A DNA stretch of 64,000 bases from Desulfosporosinus acidiphilus SJ4. GTDB lineage: Bacteria; Bacillota; Desulfitobacteriia; Desulfitobacteriales; Desulfitobacteriaceae. Under the pieces are notes generated by a model that had not been told where the DNA came from, searched no databases, and was given only the letters and a program-made list of their open reading frames with translations. Positions 15,781 through 24,405 of the stretch are shown here, piece after piece. The stretch's first letter is position 1; each line of letters starts with the position of its first letter. Location: the NCBI RefSeq assembly GCF_000255115.2, contig NC_018068.1, positions 2,823,977-2,887,976 on the forward strand, in the 5' to 3' direction. The translations under genes were made by a program, and so were the position numbers.

Positions 15781-17558
15781 ACTTCCACCACCTCGTTCTT
15801 GCCAAGGTAAGCTTCAATAACTTCCTGGTTCCCTTGTATTTCCATCGGGGTGCCTTCAGCCAGCTTCTTACCAAAGTTCAGAACAGTAATGGCGTCTGAT
15901 ATATCCATAACAAAATCGATGTGATGTTCGATTAAAAGGATAGTAATTCCCTTAGCCTTAATTTTCTCGATGATTTGGGCCAAATTTCCGATCTCAATCT
16001 CGTTAAGCCCTGCTGCCGGCTCATCCAATAAAAGCAAATCCGGTTCCATAGCCAAAGCCCGGGCAATTTCCAGCAATCTCTGTTGACCGGAGGATAAACT
16101 ATCGGCAAATTCGCTGGCTCTGTCTTCCAACCCCACCATCTTTAATAATGCCCAAGCACGTTCGCGAGTGATTGTTTCTTCCTTACGTCCTCGACGTGAT
16201 TTAAACGTGAAATCAAACAAGTTACTGCGGTATTGCCCATGTCCGCCGACCATTATATTTTCCAGAACACTAATTTTCCCGAAAACCTGAACGCTTTGGA
16301 ACGTACGGCTGATTCCTGCCAGAGCAATTTTGTAAGGTTTGATATTATTTAATTCCCGGCCATTAAACACAACTCGCCCCTCATTGGGTTTATAAACGCC
16401 CGTAATGATATTAATCATCGTACTCTTGCCCGCGCCATTCGGTCCTATTAAAGAATGAACCGAGCCTTTTTTAACGGTCAGAGACATGTCTTTAATAGCA
16501 TTCAGCCCACCAAATCGTTTGGTGACATTGTCAAGTACCAGCAGCTTATCTTCGTCATTGTTGTCGTGCCTGTCTTCAATGGGATCAGCTTCAATTTTCT
16601 CGGGTTTCTCCACTTCAATTAATTTCGGAAATTTCCTAATGATCGCACCGCTGATTCCATAGGGCAAACCAATGACGGCAACAATCATTAATAATCCATA
16701 AACAATTAAGCGATACTGCTCTAAGGCCTGCAAGTAGTCGGGGAGAATGGTCAACAACAACGTACCGATAATCGGGCCGGCCATCGTACCTTGTCCGCCA
16801 ATAATTATGGTTAACAGGAAGAAAACCGAAAGATTAAAGTTAAATGTATCCGGACTAATATAACTGCTTAAATACGTATAGAGACAGCCCGCCAATCCGG
16901 CTAGGACCGCGCTTAGGACAAAGGCCATCAACTTATAACCCATGATGTTAATGCCCATACAGCCCGCTGCTATTTCATTGTCTCTTATAGCCGAAAAGGC
17001 TCTTCCTATGGGACTTTTAATAATATTTTTGACGAAGAATAATACCAAGAGACATATGACCAAGATCAGATAATAGACCTGATTTTCACTTAGAGGCTGC
17101 CCTCCTATTCCAATAAGAGGTACCGATATACCGGCGGGTCCTCCCGTCAGTGGTATCCACTGGACTAAAAGTATTTCCACAATGACGCCAAATCCAATCG
17201 TCACCAGAGCCAGATAATGTCCCGATACTCTTAAGGTCGGTATGCCCACGATAAATCCGCAAATACCGGCTGCTACCATAGCGATAGGCAAGCTTACCCA
17301 AAAAGACATCCCAAATTTGACCGCCAGGATACCTCCGGCATAAGCGCCTACTGCATACAAACCCGCCTGGCCCAGCGAAACCTGTCCTGCATATCCCGCA
17401 ACGATATTAAGTCCTGTGGTAAGGATCAAATAGATTAACGTCAGGGCAAAAAGCCTTAAGTAGTAGTCACCGGTTGCCGGACCGGCTAGAAATCCAATCA
17501 GTACCAGCAAACCCAAAATAAACACAATGATTTGCTCTTTATTATACTTTCTTTTCAT
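15774..17558 (-). CDS. Fused branched-chain-type ABC permease/ATPase (LivM-LivG)
   Basis: The 594-residue protein joins two subunits that are normally separate. Residues about 1-310 are a LivM-like permease with many hydrophobic helices (AGYAGQVSLGQAGLYAVGAYAGG). A charged linker of about 35 residues rich in Glu and Asp follows. Residues about 345-590 form a LivG-like ATPase with Walker A GPNGAGKST, signature LSSGQQRLLEIA and Walker B LLLLDEPAAGLNE. The ATG at 17558 lies inside the end of livH (17-base overlap) behind GGGGTGG. Such fusions occur in other bacteria. Confidence 0.9.
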   Translation of the reverse strand: MKRKYNKEQIIVFILGLLVLIGFLAGPATGDYYLRLFALTLIYLILTTGLNIVAGYAGQVSLGQAGLYAVGAYAGGILAVKFGMSFWVSLPIAMVAAGICGFIVGIPTLRVSGHYLALVTIGFGVIVEILLVQWIPLTGGPAGISVPLIGIGGQPLSENQVYYLILVICLLVLFFVKNIIKSPIGRAFSAIRDNEIAAGCMGINIMGYKLMAFVLSAVLAGLAGCLYTYLSSYISPDTFNFNLSVFFLLTIIIGGQGTMAGPIIGTLLLTILPDYLQALEQYRLIVYGLLMIVAVIGLPYGISGAIIRKFPKLIEVEKPEKIEADPIEDRHDNNDEDKLLVLDNVTKRFGGLNAIKDMSLTVKKGSVHSLIGPNGAGKSTMINIITGVYKPNEGRVVFNGRELNNIKPYKIALAGISRTFQSVQVFGKISVLENIMVGGHGQYRSNLFDFTFKSRRGRKEETITRERAWALLKMVGLEDRASEFADSLSSGQQRLLEIARALAMEPDLLLLDEPAAGLNEIEIGNLAQIIEKIKAKGITILLIEHHIDFVMDISDAITVLNFGKKLAEGTPMEIQGNQEVIEAYLGKNEVVEVC

Positions 17559-18414
17559 ATGCCACCCCAAAAATCCCTTCCGGTTTGATACTGATAGCAA
17601 TAATCATAATCAAAAAGGCTATGGCATCTTTATACCCCGGTGATACTTGGGTCATTGCCAGGGCTTCCAAAATTCCTAATAATAATCCCCCCGCAAAAGC
17701 CCCTTTGCTGTTTCCCACACCGCCAATGATGGCGGCCCCAAATCCTTTTAAACCTATCGTGGCTGTCATTTCAGGCCCGACAAAAGTAATCGGACTGATC
17801 AATATACCGGCAATAGCAGCAATAATACCGCTCATAGCGAAACAGGTTATGACAATTCTCTTGGAACTTATTCCCATGAGCTTCGTCACATTATGACTAA
17901 ATGATGTTGCCTTGATAGCACTCCCAAGGATTGTTTTCCCCAGTACGACATTAAAAAAGAGAGCGATGAATAAAGTTATAACCATAACCCAAATATCGTG
18001 AGGGAGTATTTTAATACCAAGGACCTTGACTAATTGCGGCCCGCCAATCGGCGGAAATGCTTGCGGTTGGGTACCCCAGATGAGCATGGCGGCATTCGTA
18101 AATACTGTACCTGCACCCAAGGTTGCCATCAGCCATCCAAGAGAATTGCCCAATTTATCCCCAAAAGGCCGTACCGTGCCGTAATATAGGAAGACGGCGA
18201 GTATTGCAATAACAATGCAGGCCAGGATAAGACCTGGAATAAACGGAATCCCCGCGGTCACGATAAAAGTGAGTGCGAACATAGCTCCTAACATAACAAT
18301 TTGCCCATGGGCAAAATTGATAATCCCGGTCGTGGAGTAAATGATATTAATAGCTAGGGCCAGGAGCGCATAGATACTTCCCATGACCATGCCACTCTCT
18401 AAAGCCTGAAACAT
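17542..18414 (-). CDS. livH: Branched-chain-type ABC transporter permease (LivH)
   Basis: The 290-residue integral membrane protein begins with MFQALESGMVMGSIYALLALAINIIYSTTGIINFAHGQ, the LivH start pattern, and contains GFGAAIIGGVGNSKGAFAGG near 220. I prefer the ATG at 18414, eight bases after AGGAAG; an ATG at 18420 and a GTG at 18423 are also in frame. It follows the binding-protein gene across a gap holding a stem-loop and overlaps the permease-ATPase fusion gene. Confidence 0.88.
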   Translation of the reverse strand: MFQALESGMVMGSIYALLALAINIIYSTTGIINFAHGQIVMLGAMFALTFIVTAGIPFIPGLILACIVIAILAVFLYYGTVRPFGDKLGNSLGWLMATLGAGTVFTNAAMLIWGTQPQAFPPIGGPQLVKVLGIKILPHDIWVMVITLFIALFFNVVLGKTILGSAIKATSFSHNVTKLMGISSKRIVITCFAMSGIIAAIAGILISPITFVGPEMTATIGLKGFGAAIIGGVGNSKGAFAGGLLLGILEALAMTQVSPGYKDAIAFLIMIIAISIKPEGIFGVAYEKKV

Positions 18415-18475
18415 TCTCATCACTTCCTATGATTATATTTTGATGGTTTTCTCTGAATTCAGCCTCTTAGAATTT

Positions 18476-18510
18476 TTTGGTGGAACAACTTCGCAAGTTA
18501 TCCCACCAAA
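18476..18510 (-). other. Intercistronic mRNA stem-loop after the binding-protein gene
   Basis: In the minus-strand message TTTGGTGG pairs with CCACCAAA, and an inner AACTT/AAGTT pairs around GCG. It is followed by A residues, not U, so it does not look like a terminator. Such structures between a binding protein and its permease can protect the upstream message and raise binding-protein levels. Confidence 0.55.
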
Positions 18511-18538
18511 TGTTGTGTTTATGCAAACGAACGTTTTT

Positions 18539-19759
18539 TCACTCAACGATTTGGAACAATCCCTTTTTAGCCGATGTTACCAAACCCACCGACAACTGCG
18601 AAGGATCATTGCCATCATGTTTGGTTGAACTAAAATGATAATCAGAGTTGGCGCCATCGTAGTTTGAAATTGATTCAATAGCCCCCTTAATCTTCTCAGA
18701 ATTATAGCTCTTACTTGCCTCTACACCTTGCTTAATAATATAAACACAGTCATAGAAAGAAACGGACGTTGCAAAAATGATCTGATTGGTAGCATCGGCG
18801 CCAAATTTACTTTCGTAGGCTGTTATTATCTTATTCAGGCGCTCGGGAATCGGTTGATTTTCTTTATAGGTACATTTAGTTGGCGTATTGCAAAGCGACC
18901 CTGCAGCGGCACTTTTAGCGAGATCTCGGTAGGCAGGCATACCTTCAGCGGTGTATCCATGAAGTTCGATTTTGGGAGGTAAATAATCAAGTTTCTGGAG
19001 GGCTAAGGCAATATGAGCTCCATCAACTCCTAAGGCAAATAACAAAGCCGAGTCACATTGGGCATCCTTAATTTTTTGCGCTACAGGCAGCATATCAACG
19101 TCGCCGACAGTATAAGGGCAATCGACAGCCGGCTGTTTACCCGCTTGTTTGAAAGCATTTTGCATATCAGTTAATGCTCCGCTTCCCAGTGCCGTAGTAT
19201 CATGAACCATGGCTATCTTTTGACGTCCTTTTTTCACAGCTCGTTGGACCATATAAGTAGCTTGATCCCGGTCGTTGATATGGGTTCTAAATGAATAGGG
19301 ATACTTCTGGGCATCGATGAGAGCCGCTCCGGTACACCCGCCGTTGAGATGGATAATTTTATTCTGATTCAGGTAAGGTTGAATTGCCATTGCACACGTT
19401 GTATTTGTTGGACCAATAAAGGCATCAATTTTGTCCTTAGTCACAAGTTCACGCGCTAGATTCAGCGATTTAGTGGGATCAGCCTCGTCGTCGAGTATTA
19501 CCAAACGAACGGGAATTCCATTGATCCCGCCCTTAGCATTGATCTCATCGACGGCAACCGTCGCACCATACTTCAAGTTATTGCCTAATTGAGCGCTAGG
19601 TCCTGTCATCGCGCCGATAGCCCCTATCACAAATTCCTTTTTGCTTTCACCGGACTGAGTTGTGGATGTTCCGCATCCTGCCAGAAGGCCAGGAAAAGCC
19701 AACGTTGCCAACGTAACTCCGGAAAGTTTCATGAATTTGCGACGAGATACATCTTCCAT
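18539..19759 (-). CDS. ABC transporter substrate-binding lipoprotein (LivJ/LivK-like)
   Basis: The 406-residue protein starts with a twin-arginine-like SRRKFMKLSG followed by a hydrophobic stretch and lipobox LLAGC near residue 28. It should be exported, perhaps folded, and lipid-anchored. The mature part is a type I periplasmic-binding fold (FVIGAIGAMTGPSAQLGNNLKYGATVAVDEINAKGGINGIPVRLV). GAGG lies close ahead of the ATG. It is the first gene of the operon, behind a sigma-54 promoter. The ligand is unknown. The operon partners (SDR, thiolases, CoA-transferase) suggest a carboxylic acid more than an amino acid. Confidence 0.9.
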   Translation of the reverse strand: MEDVSRRKFMKLSGVTLATLAFPGLLAGCGTSTTQSGESKKEFVIGAIGAMTGPSAQLGNNLKYGATVAVDEINAKGGINGIPVRLVILDDEADPTKSLNLARELVTKDKIDAFIGPTNTTCAMAIQPYLNQNKIIHLNGGCTGAALIDAQKYPYSFRTHINDRDQATYMVQRAVKKGRQKIAMVHDTTALGSGALTDMQNAFKQAGKQPAVDCPYTVGDVDMLPVAQKIKDAQCDSALLFALGVDGAHIALALQKLDYLPPKIELHGYTAEGMPAYRDLAKSAAAGSLCNTPTKCTYKENQPIPERLNKIITAYESKFGADATNQIIFATSVSFYDCVYIIKQGVEASKSYNSEKIKGAIESISNYDGANSDYHFSSTKHDGNDPSQLSVGLVTSAKKGLFQIVE

Positions 19760-19831
19760 TTATTTTTCCTCCTCAAAAAAATTAATTAATTTATTTCGCT
19801 AACTGCCTTCGACACTTTAAATTTCAAACAA

Positions 19832-19846
19832 GCAAGAAATATGCCA
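19832..19846 (-). promoter_or_regulatory. Sigma-54 promoter of the ABC transporter operon
   Basis: TGGCATATTTCTTGC on the minus strand has the exact GG-N10-GC spacing and TTGC -12 element, 73 bases upstream of the binding-protein start. Further upstream, near 19941-19984, are A/T-rich TTGCAA-containing inverted repeats that could be enhancer sites for the PAS-type activator encoded next door. Confidence 0.8.
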
Positions 19847-20011
19847 GTTTTCAAATAACTATTTTACAACGACTTTGCAGGCTAGTAGACCGTCTTTTTT
19901 GAATCTTCGGATAATTATTAATTCGCTTATATCTATTTATATTGCAAAAATACAATATTCAATGTGGCAAATTTGCAATATGTGCTATTTTCTCAACTTA
20001 AACGCTTAGTA

Positions 20012-20048
20012 TTAAAAATCAGAGCCTCTCCAACACCGTTGAAGAGGC
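20012..20048 (-). terminator. Intrinsic terminator after the PAS-type activator gene
   Basis: On the minus strand GCCTCTTCAAC pairs with GTTGGAGAGGC (one G-U pair) around a three-base loop, followed by TCTGATTTTTAAT. It lies 19 bases after the stop. Confidence 0.8.
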
Positions 20049-20066
20049 CAAAAATTAATATCCATA

Positions 20067-21524
20067 TTAATTAAATTCCTGATCTCTCAGATTAACAACG
20101 TGTACTTTCCTGTAGATTGCTGACCGGTCCATGCACAAGATCCGAGCGGCTTCACTCACACATCCATGACATTCTTCTAAAATATTTTTAATATATTCCT
20201 TTTCGATATAATCCATGATTTTCTTAAGTGGAGCTTTGGAACTGACAGAAATGCAAAAGGTCTCATTTCCTTTATCTTCCCGACTCTGCTTCTGAGTGGT
20301 ATTAACGCGTAGATTCCGTGGTGAATTTGTTATTTCTTCAACTTGATAGTCGATAACATGCCCCACGGTCGTTATCACGAGACGTTCAATTAAATTGCGG
20401 AGTTCTCGGACATTACCCGGCCAACTATAGTTCAAAAATCCTCTGAGCGTTTCGTCGGCAAATACTTTGTCGTAACTATACTTCCTGTTCAATTCTTCCA
20501 AGAAGATCTTGCTTATGGCTAAAATATCTTCAGATCGTTCGCGCAGAGGCGTTAAACGCAGGGGAACAACGTTGATCCGGTAAAATAGATCCTCACGAAA
20601 GGTTCTATCGGCAACCATAATTTTCAAATCACGATTTGTAGCACAAACTAGGCGAAAGTCAACTTTTCTTGAAGTTGTGCCCCCTATCCTTCTCACATCG
20701 CCGTTTTCCAAGACACGCAGTAATTTTGCCTGCAGTATAAGGGGCATCTCTCCTATTTCATCAAGGAAGATCGTTCCTTTATCGGCCAGTTCAAATAATC
20801 CCGGCTTTCCTTTGGTATCTGCACCCGTAAAAGATCCTTTTTCATAACCAAACAATTCTGCTTCAATTAAATTCTCGGGAATCGCCGAACAATTAACTGT
20901 AATAAAGGCTTCTCTCGATCGATGACTAATGCTATGGATATACTTTGCCAATATTTCTTTACCCGTGCCTGATTCACCATATAACAGGACCGAAGAGTCC
21001 GTGGGACCCACTGCATTCGCTTTTAGCAGCAGATTCTTCATGGCCGGGCTTTCTGCAACTAAATGACGATTCTTAAGGCCTTGACTTCTTAGATATTGAA
21101 CTTCGTCTTTATACCGTTGGACAAGTTCTCTCTCTTTGTCCAAAGTTTGGGCTAATTTTACCAGCGTATCTTCATCTCGGCTGTTACTAATGACCATCGT
21201 CATAGTTCCATTAGCATCAAATAACGGCCGGCTGGTACACATAAGATTGACTCCAGCCTTGGTTTTGATGACTCCGGTCACGGTCGTTCTCTTTTCAATG
21301 GCCTCCAAGGCAATCGACTTATTCCAATAGCCTTTTTCTATAAGTTCTCTAATATTTTTACCCACCATTTCCGAAGCGGGTAAGTTCAAAAGTCGTTCAG
21401 ACGTAGAATTAGCCATTATAATATTGCCTTGGGCATCAGTCACAAAAATTGAATCATAAGAATTATCCATGACTTCTTTAAGGTAGTAAGAGTCAATCCC
21501 AAGAGCACTTTTTGTCTCAATCAT
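20067..21524 (-). CDS. Sigma-54-dependent activator with PAS sensor domain
   Basis: The 485-residue protein has a PAS domain (about 15-115; DSIFVTDAQGNIIMAN), a short coiled linker, a sigma-54 AAA+ domain (Walker A GESGTGKE near 181, FLDEIGEMP near 250, R-finger region LRERSEDI), and a C-terminal Fis-like helix-turn-helix (EAARILCMDRSAIYRKV). The sigma-54 contact loop reads GSFTGA, not the usual GAFTGA. The ATG at 21524 is preferred because AAAAGGG lies eight bases ahead; the frame extends to a GTG at 21533. It sits between the transporter operon and the thiolase gene, both with sigma-54 promoters, so it is the probable activator of this catabolic regulon. Confidence 0.9.
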   Translation of the reverse strand: MIETKSALGIDSYYLKEVMDNSYDSIFVTDAQGNIIMANSTSERLLNLPASEMVGKNIRELIEKGYWNKSIALEAIEKRTTVTGVIKTKAGVNLMCTSRPLFDANGTMTMVISNSRDEDTLVKLAQTLDKERELVQRYKDEVQYLRSQGLKNRHLVAESPAMKNLLLKANAVGPTDSSVLLYGESGTGKEILAKYIHSISHRSREAFITVNCSAIPENLIEAELFGYEKGSFTGADTKGKPGLFELADKGTIFLDEIGEMPLILQAKLLRVLENGDVRRIGGTTSRKVDFRLVCATNRDLKIMVADRTFREDLFYRINVVPLRLTPLRERSEDILAISKIFLEELNRKYSYDKVFADETLRGFLNYSWPGNVRELRNLIERLVITTVGHVIDYQVEEITNSPRNLRVNTTQKQSREDKGNETFCISVSSKAPLKKIMDYIEKEYIKNILEECHGCVSEAARILCMDRSAIYRKVHVVNLRDQEFN

Positions 21525-21593
21525 TTCTTTCACCCTTTTGTTGATTATTTAATGCTAAATGATTCACTGACAAAAAATTGTAGAGTATATTTA

Positions 21594-21622
21594 ATTATAT
21601 TTAATTTTTAAAGATTGTACAA
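21594..21622 (-). promoter_or_regulatory. Probable sigma-A promoter of the PAS-type activator gene
   Basis: On the minus strand TTGTAC, a 17-base spacer and a perfect TATAAT lie about 70 bases before the start codon, after the strong terminator of the preceding thiolase gene. Confidence 0.5.
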
Positions 21623-21635
21623 TACTCGAATAATT

Positions 21636-21684
21636 AACAAGCCCGTTGATTTCACTGTGAGTTCGTTAAATCAACGGGCTTGTT
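21636..21684 (-). terminator. Strong terminator between thiolase and activator genes
   Basis: A perfect 17-bp stem, AACAAGCCCGTTGATTT with its complement at 21668-21684, encloses 15 bases. On the minus strand it is followed by AATTATTCG. It would uncouple the sigma-54-driven thiolase from the activator gene, which has its own promoter. Confidence 0.75.
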
Positions 21685-21722
21685 TCATTTTACTGAAGTA
21701 TGAATTTATCTCTTTATCTTCT

Positions 21723-22901
21723 TTATCGAGCTTCAAACCATGCTGTTACACCCTGTCCGCCGCCACAGCAGAAAGAAATCAGACCATTTTTAAGCTGCCG
21801 CTCACGCATAAGATAAGCAAGTTTGGCTGTTAGAATTCCGCCTGTAGCCGCAAGCGGATGTCCTAAAGCAATCGCACCGCCATTGACATTGACCTTTTCC
21901 ATATCCATCCCTAAATCTCGAATACACGCTATAGATTGGGCAGCAAAGGCTTCATTTAATTCTAAAACATCAAAATCCTTGATCACCGTACCCGTTTGTT
22001 TTAATAGTTTGCGTGTTGAATGAATAGGACCTAAACCCATGTAATTGGGATCCAATGCTGCAATCGCATAGGCTTTGAACTTTAACATCCAATCGAGTCC
22101 CATCTCTTCAGCCTTTTCTCTCGACATTACAACACAAGCAGAAGCTCCGTCGTTCATTGGAGAACTGTTGCCCGCGGTAACAGTACCACCCTCCTTAAAT
22201 GCCGGCTTTAATTTCGATAAAGCTTCCAAACTAATATCCGGTCGAGGGCACTCATCTCGGTTAACAATAAGCGGAGAACCTTTGCGCTGCGGAATTGTGA
22301 TCGGTACAATCTGTTCATCAAACGCTCCTCGTTCGATTGCAACCAAAGCTTTTTTATGGCTTTGAAGGGCAAATTCATCCATTTCACTGCGCGTAATTCC
22401 ATAAAGATCAGCAACATTTTCGGCAGTTATTCCCATGGGTGGATTGCCGATTTGTGGAGGAGACGCTTGAATGCCAAAAAACTTTGGAGCTGTTTGCACT
22501 TTATAAGCCTTATCCGCCCTTTCCATGACATAGGGTCTTCGCGAATCACTTTCAGCACCTCCTGCTATATAAACATCGCCAAGACCACTCATGACTAGAG
22601 CAGCAGCTAACATAATAGCATTTAGGGCTGAGGAACATTGCCGGTCAACGGTCATTCCCGGTACTTGAAGAGGCAGGCCTGCTTCAAGCACACACATGCG
22701 AGCCATATTGGCCACATCGAAAGAAAACAAATTCCCCATAATCACATCGTCAATTTCCAGAGGATCTATCCCCGCTCTTGCTATAGTCTCTTTAATAACT
22801 GCCGCACCCAACTTATAGGCCGGAACTTCTGCAAGAACTCCGCCGCATTTACCGACAGGCGTTCTAACCGGCGCAACGATAACCGCATCTCTTAATTGCA
22901 A
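21723..22901 (-). CDS. Acetyl-CoA C-acyltransferase (thiolase)
   Basis: The 392-residue thiolase has the nucleophilic Cys in DRQCSSALNA near residue 88, NEAFAAQ near 317, the His motif GHPLAATG near 347 and the C-terminal Cys motif CCGGGQG near 380. The start is a TTG at 22901 behind AAAGGGGGA. The longer frame to 22994 would cover a perfect sigma-54 promoter at 22939-22953, so that extension is rejected. It cleaves 3-ketoacyl-CoA or forms it from acetyl-CoA; chain length cannot be told. It is divergent from the hydratase gene. Confidence 0.9.
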   Translation of the reverse strand: MQLRDAVIVAPVRTPVGKCGGVLAEVPAYKLGAAVIKETIARAGIDPLEIDDVIMGNLFSFDVANMARMCVLEAGLPLQVPGMTVDRQCSSALNAIMLAAALVMSGLGDVYIAGGAESDSRRPYVMERADKAYKVQTAPKFFGIQASPPQIGNPPMGITAENVADLYGITRSEMDEFALQSHKKALVAIERGAFDEQIVPITIPQRKGSPLIVNRDECPRPDISLEALSKLKPAFKEGGTVTAGNSSPMNDGASACVVMSREKAEEMGLDWMLKFKAYAIAALDPNYMGLGPIHSTRKLLKQTGTVIKDFDVLELNEAFAAQSIACIRDLGMDMEKVNVNGGAIALGHPLAATGGILTAKLAYLMRERQLKNGLISFCCGGGQGVTAWFEAR

Positions 22902-22938
22902 AAAACAATCCCCCTTTCTCTTTCTTATTTTTTGTGAT

Positions 22939-22953
22939 GCAAAAAGGGTGCCA
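22939..22953 (-). promoter_or_regulatory. Sigma-54 promoter of the thiolase gene
   Basis: TGGCACCCTTTTTGC on the minus strand matches TGGCAC at -24 and TTGC at -12 with ten bases between GG and GC. It lies 38 bases before the TTG start and supports that start over the longer frame. Confidence 0.8.
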
Positions 22954-22973
22954 ATAAAGCCTGATCGATTTTT

Positions 22974-22988
22974 CTGGTATAAAATTTG
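22974..22988 (+). promoter_or_regulatory. Sigma-54 promoter of the hydratase/SDR genes
   Basis: TGGTATAAAATTTGC on the plus strand keeps the GG-N10-GC spacing with a TTTGC -12 element, 43 bases before the hydratase ATG. With the thiolase promoter it forms a divergent pair whose -24 elements are only about 20 bases apart. Confidence 0.65.
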
Positions 22989-23030
22989 CAACATCCTGAT
23001 TGCTAATCAATTTAAGTGAGGTGATTAATC

Positions 23031-23453
23031 ATGGACTACGGAAACTCCATAAAAAAGTGGGAAGAATTCAACGTCGGTGATTCCACTAAGTATGCTAAAA
23101 CTATTACCTCTGCCGATATCGTAATATGGTGCGGACTAACAGGTGATATGAATCCGATTCATCTTGATCGTGAATACAGCCGAAAAACTCAATTTAAGGA
23201 CATTATTGTTCCAGGAATTTATGTCTTAGGATTTATTTCAGCTACTTTGGGTAAGATCCTCGGCAGTATCTATGCTTCTCAAACTGTTCGATTTACGAAA
23301 CCTGTTTATGTGAATGATACCATTTCGGCAGAATCTACCATCATTGATAAACTTGAAAATAAACGCATGCTTAAGCTCCACACTCGTTGTGCGAATCAGA
23401 ATGAGGAAACCGTCTTAGATGGTGAAGCCTTGCTCTATATTCCTAGACCCTAA
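23031..23453 (+). CDS. MaoC-like (R)-specific enoyl-CoA hydratase
   Basis: The 140-residue hot-dog-fold protein contains the hydratase-2 motif ITSADIVIWCGLTGDMNPIHLDREY near residues 25-50, with the catalytic Asp and His in DMNPIHLD, and a following IVPGIYVLGFIS helix. Length and motif fit PhaJ/MaoC proteins. GAGGTG lies upstream of the ATG. It precedes an SDR gene by 19 bases. It would hydrate an enoyl-CoA to the (R)-3-hydroxyacyl-CoA or run the reverse. Confidence 0.88.
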   Translation: MDYGNSIKKWEEFNVGDSTKYAKTITSADIVIWCGLTGDMNPIHLDREYSRKTQFKDIIVPGIYVLGFISATLGKILGSIYASQTVRFTKPVYVNDTISAESTIIDKLENKRMLKLHTRCANQNEETVLDGEALLYIPRP

Positions 23454-23472
23454 GAAAAGAAAGGGATTTAGA

Positions 23473-24222
23473 ATGAAGAACATCTTTAACTTAAAGGGAA
23501 AGGTTGCCCTTGTTACAGGAGCCGGACAGGGTTTAGGCGCAGTCATGGCTCAAATCCTATCTGATGCAGGAGCATCAATCGTTTGTGCCAGCAGAACTCT
23601 GTCGAAGGCAAATGAAGTACGAGACACCATCATAGAAGGAGGTGGGTCAAGTATTTCCGTCCAAGTCGACGTGGGTAATGCTCAGAGCGTTGACAATATG
23701 ATAAAGCAAACCCTTACCGAATACGGTACCCTTGATATTCTCATTAATAACGCCGGGGTCAACCACCGGGAATTATGTATCAACATGGCAGAGGAACAAT
23801 GGGACGAAGTGATACGCGTTAACTTGAAAGGTATTTTTCTTTGCTCACGAGCCGTTGGGCCCATCTTTATGAAAAAGAAACAAGGAAAAGTAATCAACAT
23901 TACTTCTGTTATCGGGTCTCAAGCACTGCCGACCCGAGGCCCTTATTCTGCTTCGAAAGCAGCCGTTATCCAATTCACAAAAGTCCTGGCGTTGGAATGG
24001 GCACCTTACAATATCAATGTCAATGCCCTAGGTCCGGGGTACTTCAAAAGCAGAATGAATGATTCCTTAAATGATGCAGAATCTATTCTCAAACGCATTC
24101 CTTTGGGAAGAATGGCGGATCCTGAAGAACTGGCAGGGACTATTATTTATCTCAGTTCTGAAGCCTCAAATTATGTAACCGGTCAAACATTGTTCGTTGA
24201 TGGCGGTTTTCTCTGTAATTAG
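23473..24222 (+). CDS. SDR-family oxidoreductase (gluconate 5-dehydrogenase/FabG-like)
   Basis: The 249-residue short-chain dehydrogenase has TGAGQGLG near residue 16, NNAGV near 92, Ser in NITSVIGSQ near 142 and YSASKAAV near 156. The ATG at 23473 follows AAAGGGATTTAGA. The longer frame starts inside the hydratase gene and is rejected. It is co-transcribed with the MaoC hydratase, so a 3-hydroxyacyl-CoA dehydrogenase role is likely. The family alone does not fix the substrate. Confidence 0.87.
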   Translation: MKNIFNLKGKVALVTGAGQGLGAVMAQILSDAGASIVCASRTLSKANEVRDTIIEGGGSSISVQVDVGNAQSVDNMIKQTLTEYGTLDILINNAGVNHRELCINMAEEQWDEVIRVNLKGIFLCSRAVGPIFMKKKQGKVINITSVIGSQALPTRGPYSASKAAVIQFTKVLALEWAPYNINVNALGPGYFKSRMNDSLNDAESILKRIPLGRMADPEELAGTIIYLSSEASNYVTGQTLFVDGGFLCN

Positions 24223-24276
24223 ATAGTTCTGATTCCACCTTACGCTCTTGATTGTTAAAGCCTTCGAATACTTGGC

Positions 24277-24327
24277 AAATATATGGTAAATCTGCAACGT
24301 TTAATGTTGCAGATTTACCATATATTT
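24277..24327. terminator. Long perfect inverted repeat, terminator-like, before the CoA-transferase gene
   Basis: Two perfectly complementary 22-base arms (24277-24298 and 24306-24327) flank GTTTAAT. The inner core reads TGCAAC-N7-GTTGCA. It begins 54 bases after the SDR stop and ends about 80 bases before the next sigma-54 promoter. It could terminate the SDR message (T-rich tail TATTTTATTATT) or be the enhancer bound by the activator, or both. Confidence 0.6.
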
Positions 24328-24405
24328 TATTATTAAGACTATTGAGAGAATTGATATTAACATAATTTTACTGTTCTATTTGTTTAAATTCACACAATCT
24401 AAATT

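Noticed and set aside
22902-22994. N-terminal extension of the thiolase to 22994
   Set aside because: It has no thiolase similarity, lacks a ribosome binding site, and would cover a perfect sigma-54 promoter.
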